Assembly (NCBI GenBank): GCA_963835085.1
Contig: CAWIED010000001.1
Location: forward strand, 2,852,001-2,916,000
Length of the DNA stretch: 64,000 nt
Direction: 5' to 3'
Origin: JBDIAG01 sp963835085
GTDB taxonomy: Bacteria; Actinomycetota; Actinomycetes; Actinomycetales; CAWJMD01
Part shown: positions 50,945 through 59,452 of the stretch, in pieces
Layout: each line of letters begins with the position of its first letter
Position numbering within the stretch: position 1 is the first letter of the stretch
The notes under the pieces: generated by a model
Databases searched by the model: none
The model's input: only the letters and a program-made list of their open reading frames with translations
What the model was told of the DNA's origin: nothing
Position numbers and translations under genes: made by a program

Positions 50945-51609
50945 GCGTGGACGTCGGAGCGATCGCACCCGAGGTCGTCTACGCGCACGCGCTCAGTGGC
51001 GAGCCCTGCGACCTGATTCTCGAAGGTCGCTGGGCCACGGCACTTCCGGTCGCCTCCTGGCTGCGTGCTGTCGACGACGGTGACCGCGCGGTGCTCGCCT
51101 TCTGCGCCGGCCCCACGATCGACCTCGGCTGCGGGCCCGGCCGGATGACCGCCGAACTGACCGCTCGCGGCCAGCTCGCCCTCGGCATCGACGTCGTGTA
51201 CGAGGCCGTCGCAGAGTCGCGACGCAGGGGCGCCATCGCGCTGTGTCGCGACGTCTTCGGCCCGCTTCCGGGCGAAGGCCGGTGGCACACCGTGCTGCTC
51301 GCCGACGAGAACGCCGGGCTGGGCGGCGATCCGGTCGCACTGTTGTCGCGGGTGCGCCGGCTGCTCGCACCCGAGGGCCGGGTCGTGGTGGAAGTGGCCG
51401 CCCCGGGCGTGCGCACGCGAATGGTCAATGCCGTGCTGCGGTGTCGATGCGGCAGCAGCGAGCCGTTCCCCTGGTCGGTTCTCGGAGTGGACGAGCTCGC
51501 GGCCATCGCCGAGGAATCCGGGATGCGGGTGTTGCTGAGCGGCGCATTCGAGGGTCGCTGGGTGGGGGTGCTCACGGATAGAGGGCTCGCGAGGAAATCA
51601 GCGAAGTGA
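50941..51609 (+). CDS. Class I SAM-dependent methyltransferase
   Basis: The 222-residue protein has the SAM-binding IDLGCGPGRMTAEL motif and an acidic LGIDVVYEAV second strand. It overlaps DUF2064 by ATGA, so it should modify the product of this cluster. The last residues GLARKSAK are encoded within the left arm of a stop-codon-linked repeat, showing that the repeat supplies the 3' end of the coding region. Confidence 0.8.
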   Translation: MSVDVGAIAPEVVYAHALSGEPCDLILEGRWATALPVASWLRAVDDGDRAVLAFCAGPTIDLGCGPGRMTAELTARGQLALGIDVVYEAVAESRRRGAIALCRDVFGPLPGEGRWHTVLLADENAGLGGDPVALLSRVRRLLAPEGRVVVEVAAPGVRTRMVNAVLRCRCGSSEPFPWSVLGVDELAAIAEESGMRVLLSGAFEGRWVGVLTDRGLARKSAK

Positions 51610-51630
51610 TTATTTCTTGGCGCGCCCTTA
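51582..51630. repeat. Stop-codon-linked inverted repeat
   Basis: AGGGCTCGCGAGGAAATCAG faces, on the other strand, TAAGGGCGCGCCAAGAAATA. The left arm encodes the last codons of the methyltransferase. It is the clearest dyad of the family, with an arm of about 18 bases and 3-4 mismatches. It separates the glyco cluster from the two-component system. Confidence 0.78.
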
Positions 51631-51656
51631 ACCTCGAACATGAGCGGAGGCGCTGA

Positions 51657-52349
51657 ATGGCTCGAGTCATGGTGGTCGACGACGACATCACCGTGCGTGA
51701 GGTGGTCGCCTCGTACCTGCGCGCACATCGGCACGAGACCCTTGAGGCCGGCGACGGCGAACAGGCGATCCGGCTGATGCGCAGCGAGGCGATCGACCTC
51801 GTGGTGCTCGATCTGATGCTGCCAGGCATGGACGGGTTGGAAGTGACCCGACGTCTACGCGCTACCTGCAACGTCCCGATCATCATGCTCACTGCACTCC
51901 GGGCCGAGAACGACAGGGTTCTTGGGCTCGAACTCGGAGCGGACGACTACGTGGGCAAGCCGTTCAGCCCCCGCGAGCTTGCACTACGGGTCGATTCGGT
52001 TCTCAGACGGGCTGGGTCGAGCCCACCCGAGCCTGAAGGCCCGCTGATCGACGGTGATCTCCGTCTCGACACCGTGGAACACACCGCGACGCGCGCCGGC
52101 GCGCCGCTCTGCCTGACCGTGCGCGAGTTCGCCCTGCTCCGGTTCCTGATGGCCCATCCTGGAACGGCATACACCCGTGAAGATCTGCTCCAGCACGTGT
52201 GGGGCTGGACGATCGGCGACCGGTCGACGGTGACCGTGCACGTACGCAGAATCCGCGAGAAGATCGAACCAGATCCCACCCATCCCGCCCGGCTGGTCAC
52301 GGTGTGGGGCATCGGTTACCGCTGGGAGGCCAGCGATGTCGTGGAGTGA
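51657..52349 (+). CDS. OmpR-family response regulator
   Basis: The 230-residue protein has a receiver domain with the acidic pocket at Asp8-Asp10, phospho-acceptor Asp52 in VVLDLMLPGMDG, the Thr in LTALRAEND and Lys in VGKPFSPREL, then a winged-helix DNA-binding domain (residues 135-225, with TVRVHVRRIREKIEP-like TVTVHVRRIREKIEP). It is overlapped by the kinase gene. GGAGGCG precedes the ATG. The direct repeat at 47089 may be its target. Confidence 0.93.
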   Translation: MARVMVVDDDITVREVVASYLRAHRHETLEAGDGEQAIRLMRSEAIDLVVLDLMLPGMDGLEVTRRLRATCNVPIIMLTALRAENDRVLGLELGADDYVGKPFSPRELALRVDSVLRRAGSSPPEPEGPLIDGDLRLDTVEHTATRAGAPLCLTVREFALLRFLMAHPGTAYTREDLLQHVWGWTIGDRSTVTVHVRRIREKIEPDPTHPARLVTVWGIGYRWEASDVVE

Positions 52350-53463
52350 CAGCACCGAGATCATCGCAGTCGCCGCTGTCTGTGCGGCCCTGGCCGGTGC
52401 CCTCGGATTGGCCGCCGCGTGGCTGACCAGATCGTGGTCCATCCGATGGCACATCCTGCTGGTCGCCGCAGTGGCCGCCGGCGGTACCTACGCCGGGGCG
52501 TTGGCGATCGCGCGACTGATGTTCCTGTCGGCTCATGACCTGACCGTGATGACCATGGTCAGCTCGGTCTCGGCCCTGGTGGCGGTGGCAGTGGCCCTGA
52601 TCGTCGGTTCGACGGTCTCGGGTTGGTCGGCTCGGGTGCGCGCCCAGGTCCGCTCGCTCGGCCCGGGCGGCGACACTGTCGTGTCCGGCGGCGGCCCGCA
52701 GGAGCTACGCGCCCTCAGCGCCGAGCTCGCGCAGACCCAACGGCGCCTCGACGAAGCACGCGTTCGCGAGACCCGGCTCGAAGACTCCCGGCGCGAGCTC
52801 GTGTCCTGGGTCTCTCACGATCTGCGCACCCCGTTGGCCGGGCTGCGGGCGATGGCCGAGGCCCTGGAGGACGGGCTCGCCACGGACGTACCGCGCTATC
52901 ACCGCCAGATCCGCACCGAGGTCGACCGGATGGCCGCGATGGTCGACGACCTCTTCGAGCTTTCCCGCATCCACGCGGGTGTTCTCACGCTGGCCCCTGA
53001 GCCGGTCGCGCTCGGTGACCTCGTCAGCGAGGCGCTCGCCGGCGCCGACCCACTCGCCCGGGCCTGCCACGTCAGGCTGGGAGGCCGGGTCGACGACGGG
53101 CTCGAGATCAGCGCCGACTCGGCCGGACTGTCGCGGGTGCTGTCGAACCTGATCATGAACGCGATCCGGCACACCCCCGCGGACGGCCTCGTCGAGATCC
53201 GTGGTCGTCGGGTCGACGATGTCGTTCAGCTGACCGTGTCCGACGGTTGCGGTGGACTGTCACCGGACACCATGGCCAGGGTCTTCGACCTGGCCTGGCA
53301 GGGCGAACCCGCCCGCACCCCAAGCGATCCCGCCCTCGGCCACGGTGCCGGCCTGGGCCTGGCGATCGTCAAAGGCATCGTCGAAGCACATCGGGGCAGC
53401 GTCCAGGTCGAGAACGACGCCTCCGCGCGCGGCTGCCGGTTCCTCGTCACCCTGCCCGCGTGA
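52336..53463 (+). CDS. Sensor histidine kinase
   Basis: The 375-residue kinase has two N-terminal membrane segments on each side of a short extracytoplasmic loop (four hydrophobic stretches in all), a coiled-coil, the dimerisation helix with phospho-acceptor His161 in SWVSHDLRTPLAGL, an N box in NLIMNAIRHTP and a G box in GHGAGLGLAIVKG. The D box (DGCGGL) is also seen. It overlaps the regulator by 14 bases. The small periplasmic region suggests that the signal is in or near the membrane. Confidence 0.93.
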   Translation: MSWSDSTEIIAVAAVCAALAGALGLAAAWLTRSWSIRWHILLVAAVAAGGTYAGALAIARLMFLSAHDLTVMTMVSSVSALVAVAVALIVGSTVSGWSARVRAQVRSLGPGGDTVVSGGGPQELRALSAELAQTQRRLDEARVRETRLEDSRRELVSWVSHDLRTPLAGLRAMAEALEDGLATDVPRYHRQIRTEVDRMAAMVDDLFELSRIHAGVLTLAPEPVALGDLVSEALAGADPLARACHVRLGGRVDDGLEISADSAGLSRVLSNLIMNAIRHTPADGLVEIRGRRVDDVVQLTVSDGCGGLSPDTMARVFDLAWQGEPARTPSDPALGHGAGLGLAIVKGIVEAHRGSVQVENDASARGCRFLVTLPA

Positions 53464-53566
53464 GCGTGGAGTTCCACCCGTCCGGGAGAACGAACGACGC
53501 CACCCGGCTAGCCAAGCGCGGTTCGCAAGACGGACACCGCTTCGCCCAACACTCCTCGCAGGCACC

Positions 53567-53826
53567 TCAGCTCGCGGGTAACGCATCGGTGAGGTCCAGC
53601 AACTCGACCTCGGGCCCCTCAGCGAACGTCCAATCCCGTTGCTGCACAGTGGCAAGCGCCTCGGCAGCGGACGTGAACACCTCGAGGGTGACGCCGTTGT
53701 TGGCAAGACCGTCGATGCCTCGCCGTCGTGGCCCCACCAGTGCGTCACCGTGCGGTCGGGCAGCCGAACCGCCGTGATCCATCCCACGACGGGCTGGCGG
53801 GTGACCTGCTCAGGACGAGACACCAC
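53567..53826 (-). pseudogene. Small unknown gene, frameshifted
   Basis: One frame reads VSRPEQVTRQPVVGWITAVR then LPDRTVTHWWGHDGEA and the next continues GIDGLANNGVTLEVFTSAAE then ALATVQQRDWTFAEGPEVEL to the stop. Joined across a one-base shift near 53710 they make a plausible 85-residue protein with no family that I recognise. The gene overlaps the end of the upstream small gene. A sequencing error is an alternative to real decay. Confidence 0.45.
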
Positions 53827-54334
53827 GCTGGGCGTTCAGGACGCCTTCCACTATTCGCCAGTCGGCTGCCTTCATCGCAATGAGCGCTATCGACCCGGGC
53901 GGAAAGGCGAGCGAGACGATCTCCCCCGTCACCCCTGAGTCGCTGAACACGATGCGAGAGGTCCGCTCGGTCGTTCCCAGCCGAGACCACAGCACGTCCC
54001 AGTTCGGCAGCCCCCACGGCGCGAAGCCGCGCGGTCGGGTGATGTGCCCGTCGACCACGTCGACACTGAACCGCTTGGTCGCCCCGGACGGCAGGTGCTT
54101 GAGCTGGGTTGAAGGAAAAGCCTTATCAGCGACGACAACGCACCTCGCGGGAATCCTGACGGGGCGTCCGCGCAGGAACTCACCTTGTCGCCGCTTGGCG
54201 TGATCGTCGGTCATCCGGCGGTACCGGAATCGCTCCCCCGAGGTGGAGGCCCCCGGCCACAAGACATCGCCAACAAGATCGACAACCAGGTCGATCGCCA
54301 CCTGGATCGCACCCCACACCAGCTCGCCGACCAC
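53810..54334 (-). CDS. Hypothetical protein with an N-terminal hydrophobic helix
   Basis: The 174-residue protein has a hydrophobic, possibly amphipathic N-terminus (VWGAIQVAIDLVVDLVGDV) followed by a basic loop and a beta-rich domain ending in VSLAFPPGSIALIAMKAADW that resembles a PH-like fold, by pattern only. I do not recognise the family. The GTG at 54334 has AGGAGG nine bases upstream, which is better supported than the longer frame from 54370. Confidence 0.55.
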   Translation of the reverse strand: MVGELVWGAIQVAIDLVVDLVGDVLWPGASTSGERFRYRRMTDDHAKRRQGEFLRGRPVRIPARCVVVADKAFPSTQLKHLPSGATKRFSVDVVDGHITRPRGFAPWGLPNWDVLWSRLGTTERTSRIVFSDSGVTGEIVSLAFPPGSIALIAMKAADWRIVEGVLNAQRGVSS

Positions 54335-54502
54335 GCCTCGCCCCCTCCTGCTTCGAGACAGCACGCCCACCTGCGCACGTGGCTCAACTACAGCACGAGA
54401 CAGTCGACAGCGAGCGAGGTTTTCCGGGTGCAGCCGGTCGGACCATTGGCCTGTCGGACCCTTCGCGGAAACGATCAGGCATACAACCTGGGCAAAGCCC
54501 GG

Positions 54503-55494
54503 TCAGCCGGACTCGCGACGCCAGTACCCCATGTAGGCCGCCTGATCGCGACGCAACCCCACAGGGCGCAGCAGTGCCCGCGCAGACCGGACGAGACCCG
54601 CTTCGCCGGCGATCCAGAAGTAGTCCTGCCCCGTTGAGCAACGTGGTGCCCCGGCGCCGGTCGAATGATCAAGCGCCTCACCCGACGACGAGAACGTAGC
54701 CGTCTCCCATAGTTCGTCCGACCCGAAGCTGCCCGCCCCGAAGCCCTCCGATTCCAAGCCCTCCGATTCCAAGCCACCCGGCTCGAAGCCGCCCGACTCG
54801 ATCGCTGGCGTGCGGCGCGCGCGGGGCACCAGCGCACCCAGGGCCGACAGCAGACGCTCGCCCGGGCTGGCGCCGGTGCGAGACAGCCAGCAGACCTCCA
54901 TGCCGGGCGGCCGTTGCAGTGGAAGGAAGTCGTGCGCGCACGGCACCTCCACCAGCGCCACCCCGCGTGCGGACACCGGCAGGTCGGCCAGGATTCGCGC
55001 AACCGCCGGCACGGCGGTCTCATCGCCGACCAACACGATCCGTTCGGCCTCGCCCGGCGAGAACTCGATGCCCCCGAACCACGACCCCAGGCGGGGGGCC
55101 ACCACCCCAGTTCCGCACCCACCCGGGCCTCGCGCAGCCAGCGTCCGGCGGGCCCGAGGGGCCCCTCATGCACTACGAAGTCAATTGCCAGCAAAGGGGT
55201 TTCACCCACGATGCGAAAATCGCGGACGGTGTAGGTGCGCAGGTGCGGACGCACGGCCTCAGGCAGCGCGCACCAGCGTTGATACCAGTCCCAGCCGGCG
55301 CCGAGATCTGGCAAGGGCAGCCCCGACACAGGGAGCACCAGCTTGATCCGCTGATCGAACCACGCGCCTTCGACCCCCACCTCGGCCAAGGCCGCGCCGG
55401 CGAACCACACCCGAACGAACGACGGCGCGAGTTCCTCGATCAGCTCCACCCGCACGCGCCCTACGACTGGGCCTGCCGTTATCACCTGGGTCAT
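54503..55494 (-). pseudogene. Siderophore-interacting protein (SIP family), frameshifted
   Basis: The protein should reduce ferric siderophores with NAD(P)H and FAD. The first frame (from 55494) carries SIP residues RPHLRTYTVRDFRIVGETPL then DFVVHEGPLGPAGRWL. Near 55105-55108 it breaks and the homology moves to the next frame: VAPRLGSWFGGIEFSPGEAE, then the NAD-binding part (IVLVGDETAVPAVARIL) and the C-terminal GEAGLVRSARALLRPVGL and YMGYWRRESG. The break falls in a G run that is one base short of what is needed. A repeated ESEGL/ESEGF stretch is present near 54720-54790. The start ATG has GAGGAGG eight bases upstream. The gene lies behind a DtxR/IdeR-type site. Confidence 0.75.
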
Positions 55495-55536
55495 CTGGGC
55501 ACCCTCCTCGGCGCAGTCCATGTCGACCAGAAAAAT

Positions 55537-55550
55537 TTAGGGTAGCCTAA
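55537..55550 (-). promoter_or_regulatory. DtxR/IdeR-type iron box
   Basis: On the minus strand the site reads TTAGGCTACCCTAA, differing at one base from the last 14 bases of the consensus TTAGGTTAGGCTAACCTAA. It lies about 40 bases upstream of the SIP start. Iron-bound repressor would block transcription, so the gene should be induced by iron starvation. Confidence 0.7.
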
Positions 55551-55576
55551 GTTTCTTGGCCGGGAAGGCTGAGCAA

Positions 55577-55604
55577 CCGGGGCCGGCAGCACCACCGGCC
55601 CCGG
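55577..55604 (-). terminator. GC-rich hairpin after the five-gene cassette
   Basis: CCGGGGCCGG at 55577-55586 and CCGGCCCCGG at 55595-55604 form a perfect 10-bp stem around an eight-base loop, 14 bases after the VWA gene stop. It would end the SWIM-to-VWA transcript. Confidence 0.6.
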
Positions 55605-55617
55605 ACGACGACCAGGC

Positions 55618-56856
55618 TCAGCGCTGACTCAGTTGCTCACGCTCGGCCCATGCCGCGATGTCACCCCCGGTGAGGGCCAGTGCCAGCAGGTCGGGAAAGG
55701 CGTCCGGCGTGCAGGCAAACGCGGCAATCCCCAACTCCGCCAGCGCGGCGGCGTTCTCGTGGTCGTACGACGGCGCGCCCTCGTCCGAGAGCGCCAGGAG
55801 CACCACCACCTGGACGCCCGCCTCTACAAGCGAGTGCATCCGGCGCAGCATCTCCTCCTGAATGCCGCCTTCATAGAGGTCGGAGATGAGCACGAAGACC
55901 GCTTCGCGTGGGCGGGTGATCAAGTCCTGGCAATAGGCGATGGCACGGTTGATGTCTGTGCCACCACCCAGTTGAGTGCCGAAGAGCACGTCTACGGGGT
56001 CGCTCAGCAGCTCGGTCAGGTCGACCACTTCGGTGTCGAACACCACCACGGACGTCTTGAGCGCCCTGATCGAGGCAAGCACCGAGCCGAAGACCGCTGA
56101 ATACACCACAGACGGCGCCATCGATCCGGACTGGTCGATGGCCAACACGATCTCCTTGCTGAACGTCTGCTGCCGACGGCCGTAGCCGATCAGACGTTCT
56201 GGCACCACAGTGCGGTGCTCGGGCAGATAGTTCGCCAGGTTGGCTTTGATCGTGGCGTTCCAGTCGACGGCATTCAGTCTGGGGCGACGGGTGCGCGTCG
56301 CCCGGTTGAGCGCACCGCTGACGGCTGCCTGCGTCTTGGTGGCGACGCGCTTTTCGATCTCCTCCACCACCTTGCCCACCACCGTGCGCGCCGTGGCCTT
56401 GGTGCGTTCTGGAATCTGGCCCTTCAAAGTGAGCAGCGTGCCCACCAGGTGCACGTTCGGCTCCACCGACTCCATGAGTTCGGGCTCGAGCAGCAGCGAC
56501 GCAATCCCGAGCCGGTCGACCGCATCCTTCTGCATCACTTGCACGACCCGGTTGGGGAAATACGCACGAATGTCACCCAGCCACCGGGCGACCGACGGAG
56601 CCGACGCTCCAAGCCCACCCTGCCGACGGCTCGCGACCGCCCCGTCGCCCATGTCGTCGTACAACGCGCCCATAGCCGCGTCGAGCTTGACGTCGGTGCC
56701 GGTGAGACCCCGCTGGGCGTCGGCCTCCGGGCCGATCAGCAGCCGCCACCGTCGCATCCGCTCGTCGTCATCGATCTCCGCGGAACCGCCGCCAGGCGCG
56801 GCGAGGGGGTCGAAGGGCAGGTCGGACGGGTCGTCAGCTGAGGGCGGCTGAGCCAT
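55618..56856 (-). CDS. VWA-domain protein (CoxE-like)
   Basis: The 412-residue protein has an N-terminal helical region and a C-terminal VWA domain with the metal-ion-dependent adhesion site DQSGSM (Asp241) and the later threonine (GGGTDINRA) and aspartate (VLISDLYEG). CoxE-type VWA proteins work with a MoxR AAA partner to insert metals or remodel complexes. The ATG at 56856 has GAAGG eight bases upstream; two in-frame starts lie just upstream. It overlaps the end of the DUF5682 gene. Confidence 0.85.
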   Translation of the reverse strand: MAQPPSADDPSDLPFDPLAAPGGGSAEIDDDERMRRWRLLIGPEADAQRGLTGTDVKLDAAMGALYDDMGDGAVASRRQGGLGASAPSVARWLGDIRAYFPNRVVQVMQKDAVDRLGIASLLLEPELMESVEPNVHLVGTLLTLKGQIPERTKATARTVVGKVVEEIEKRVATKTQAAVSGALNRATRTRRPRLNAVDWNATIKANLANYLPEHRTVVPERLIGYGRRQQTFSKEIVLAIDQSGSMAPSVVYSAVFGSVLASIRALKTSVVVFDTEVVDLTELLSDPVDVLFGTQLGGGTDINRAIAYCQDLITRPREAVFVLISDLYEGGIQEEMLRRMHSLVEAGVQVVVLLALSDEGAPSYDHENAAALAELGIAAFACTPDAFPDLLALALTGGDIAAWAEREQLSQR

Positions 56857-59452
56857 TGCCATCACCTTCCCAGTCGGCCTGAGAAGCAGACCCCGTCAAT
56901 CCATCAGCCGATCCATCAGCCGATCCATCAGCCGATCCATCAGTGGTGGCTCTCACGTCGGGCGCCTCCCGCAGGCCAAGCAGCCAGGCGGCGGTGGCCA
57001 TGGCTGGCGCGGCCCGCTCCACGTCCCACGAGGGGCCCACGTCCGGTACGACCTCACGTCCACCCGTCAGCCCCTTGATCGCAGCGGCCAACGATCGACG
57101 CTCCGGTGCCTGATACTGGCCGAAGGTGCGACGCAACAACGCCACCACGTCGACGAACTCGGAGGCCGACAGCGAGCGAACCCAGGAGTCGAGCAGTGCC
57201 AACAGGTTTCGGTCGTGGACGAGCAACAACCCGCTTCCGGCGAGAAAGCCCTCCACCCAGGCCGCTTTCTGGCGCGGCTCCGAGCCCACCGACAGGGCGC
57301 GGTCAAGCCGCGCACCGGCCTGCGCCGGGTCGAGCTCACCGGCATCGAGCAACAACCGCACCATGCGACCGGCGAGCAGAGCATGTACGTCGGCCCGGGG
57401 CACCAGCGTTGCCAAGGCGTCGAGCCAGCGCCGGCGAGCCTCGGCATCATCACGTAGACCGATGGCCGCATGCACCTCGTCGAGTCGCCGACGCAACTGC
57501 TCGGCCCCGTCGTCATCCAGGGAGGTGACGGCCGCCGGCAGGCCCGAGCAGATGCGGATCAGGAGCGCGTCGATCACCAGGTCGAGGCTCGACAGATCGG
57601 TGCCCCGCACGTCGCCGTAACGACGAGTGCGCACCAACGGAGTGAAGGCAGCCATCAGATCGAGCACGTCGTGATCGCGGGCCGAACGAACCTGCAGCGC
57701 CTGCAACAGCGCGGGCACTGCATCGCCGAGGTTTGCCAACAGCGCCCGCTCAAGCAGCCCGGTGAGGCCAGACAGGTTGGCGCTCAACGCCTCTGAACAC
57801 ACCTTGTTGGTGGCAGCCGATTCCACGGTGGTGCCCCACGGCGCAGCCTCGATCACATCGACGGCAAATTCGGGCAGCCACTGCAGGGTCCACGTCTCGC
57901 GGAAGGTGCCGAGACTTCGGATGTCAGAGGTTGCGGTCTCGCCCCAGCCGATGCCCAACAGCGCCAGCCGGTGCAGCAGCGCCGAGCGAGCCACATCGGT
58001 GGGCTTGCGCAGGTCGAGGTCTTTGCTGGAGCGGATCGGCTCGCGCTTGAACCGCAGCCGCCGGCAGGTGGCCGCCAGGTCGGACTCAAGCGGCACGGTG
58101 GGCGTCTCCGGTGGCACCTCGCCCAGCGCCTCGCCGACGACGAGTCGCCGGGTCACCAGGTCGAGGGTGGCGTCGTTGCCGTCGCAGATCACCGCCCGGG
58201 TGGCATCGCTCACCTCGCTCAACCCCGCCAGCGGACGGCCCCGCACCACGGCGAGCATCTCGGCCAGCCGCACGGCCTCGATGACGTGCGCGGTGGAGAT
58301 CGGCAGATCTTCGGCACGCAGCACGGCCGCGACCCGCGTCAGCCAGTCGGCCACCGGCCGGTCGCGGTGGGCGAACAGGTGCGCATACCAACCGGGCGAG
58401 CTCACCCCTGCCCCGTAGCCCGAGGCGTAGGAGAGCCGGCCATGGGTCCACGGCACCCAGGTGAGGTTGGTCTTGAGCTTCGGCAGACCGCGCAGCGCCC
58501 GTGCGTCGCCGGCAGCCGGCGGCAACGGCAACGTGAGTGCGGGCGCGTGCCAGGCCCCACACACCACCGCCACCCGGGTGGCGCCTTCCTTCACGACCGC
58601 GCGAAGCACCTGTCGCATCTGCGCCTCGCGCTGCACCTCTCGGCGGTCTTCCGTCAGTTCTCCTGTGCTGAGCCGGATCTCGGCCATCGCCTCCGTGACG
58701 GCGGCGAAGGACTCCAGCGCGCGCTCGGCGTCGGGGAGATCATCGCCGCGGCTCTCGATCACGTCTTCCCACCAGCGCTCCGGGTCGTCATAGCCGCCCG
58801 CTTGGGCCAGCACAGCGATCGGATCGGTACGCAGGTGTGCAACGTCATCTGTTGCTCTGCCCTTGGTCTGGGCACGCCCATCCTGTCCGAGTTCGCTGTT
58901 GCCCTGCTCGCTGTTGCCCGTTCCGCCGTCGGGGTCACTTTCGTCGGCAGGGCGTGTATCGGCGCCTGCTCCCCCGTCGCTTTCGACGACCCCACCTGCG
59001 GCAGAGTCTGCTCCCCTACCGCTTTCGCCAGCATCGCATGCGGCGGCTGCCCCCGAATCCACCTGATCGAGCGCGGCGACCTGAGCGGCGAGAACGTTGG
59101 CGGCCGGCAAATCCATGAACCGCACGGGCACGTTGTTGCCCAGCGCCCAGGTCATCGCCTGCCACTCGGGCGAGAACACCGCGAAGGGCCAGAAGGCCGA
59201 CACCTCGGGCCGGTCAGCCCCGTAAGCCAACAGCGACACCGGGGGCACTAGATGCTCGCTGCGCACAAACTCCACCAGAGATTCGGCATCGGCAGGAGCC
59301 TCGATCAGCACCACTTCGGGCTGCAGGTGCTCCAACGCCACTCGCACCAGCCGGGCCGACCCGGGGCCGTGGTGCCGCACGCCGAGAACCCGCACGTCCG
59401 GCCCGCTTTCGACCGCCTCTCCTTTGTCGACCGCCTCTACGTGGGGCGTCAT
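56834..59452 (-). CDS. DUF5682 family protein with low-complexity insert and repeated C-terminus
   Basis: The 872-residue protein starts with the conserved VRVLGVRHHGPGSARLVRVA and has FWPFAVFSPEWQAM and VCGAWHAPAL segments of DUF5682. Residues 130-210 form an acidic, Gly-, Asp- and Ser-rich insert without family homology. The C-terminus ends in a repeated DGSA motif encoded by a 12-bp tandem repeat. The function is unknown. It overlaps both neighbours (ATGA with MoxR), as in the rest of the cassette. Confidence 0.8.
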   Translation of the reverse strand: MTPHVEAVDKGEAVESGPDVRVLGVRHHGPGSARLVRVALEHLQPEVVLIEAPADAESLVEFVRSEHLVPPVSLLAYGADRPEVSAFWPFAVFSPEWQAMTWALGNNVPVRFMDLPAANVLAAQVAALDQVDSGAAAACDAGESGRGADSAAGGVVESDGGAGADTRPADESDPDGGTGNSEQGNSELGQDGRAQTKGRATDDVAHLRTDPIAVLAQAGGYDDPERWWEDVIESRGDDLPDAERALESFAAVTEAMAEIRLSTGELTEDRREVQREAQMRQVLRAVVKEGATRVAVVCGAWHAPALTLPLPPAAGDARALRGLPKLKTNLTWVPWTHGRLSYASGYGAGVSSPGWYAHLFAHRDRPVADWLTRVAAVLRAEDLPISTAHVIEAVRLAEMLAVVRGRPLAGLSEVSDATRAVICDGNDATLDLVTRRLVVGEALGEVPPETPTVPLESDLAATCRRLRFKREPIRSSKDLDLRKPTDVARSALLHRLALLGIGWGETATSDIRSLGTFRETWTLQWLPEFAVDVIEAAPWGTTVESAATNKVCSEALSANLSGLTGLLERALLANLGDAVPALLQALQVRSARDHDVLDLMAAFTPLVRTRRYGDVRGTDLSSLDLVIDALLIRICSGLPAAVTSLDDDGAEQLRRRLDEVHAAIGLRDDAEARRRWLDALATLVPRADVHALLAGRMVRLLLDAGELDPAQAGARLDRALSVGSEPRQKAAWVEGFLAGSGLLLVHDRNLLALLDSWVRSLSASEFVDVVALLRRTFGQYQAPERRSLAAAIKGLTGGREVVPDVGPSWDVERAAPAMATAAWLLGLREAPDVRATTDGSADGSADGSADGLTGSASQADWEGDGNGSAALS
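56899..56943 (-). repeat. 12-bp tandem repeat inside the DUF5682 gene
   Basis: ATCCATCAGCCG starts at 56899, 56911 and 56923, with a partial fourth unit at 56935. It encodes the repeated Asp-Gly-Ser-Ala motif at the DUF5682 C-terminus, an easy slippage site for phase variation in length but not in frame. Confidence 0.85.
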
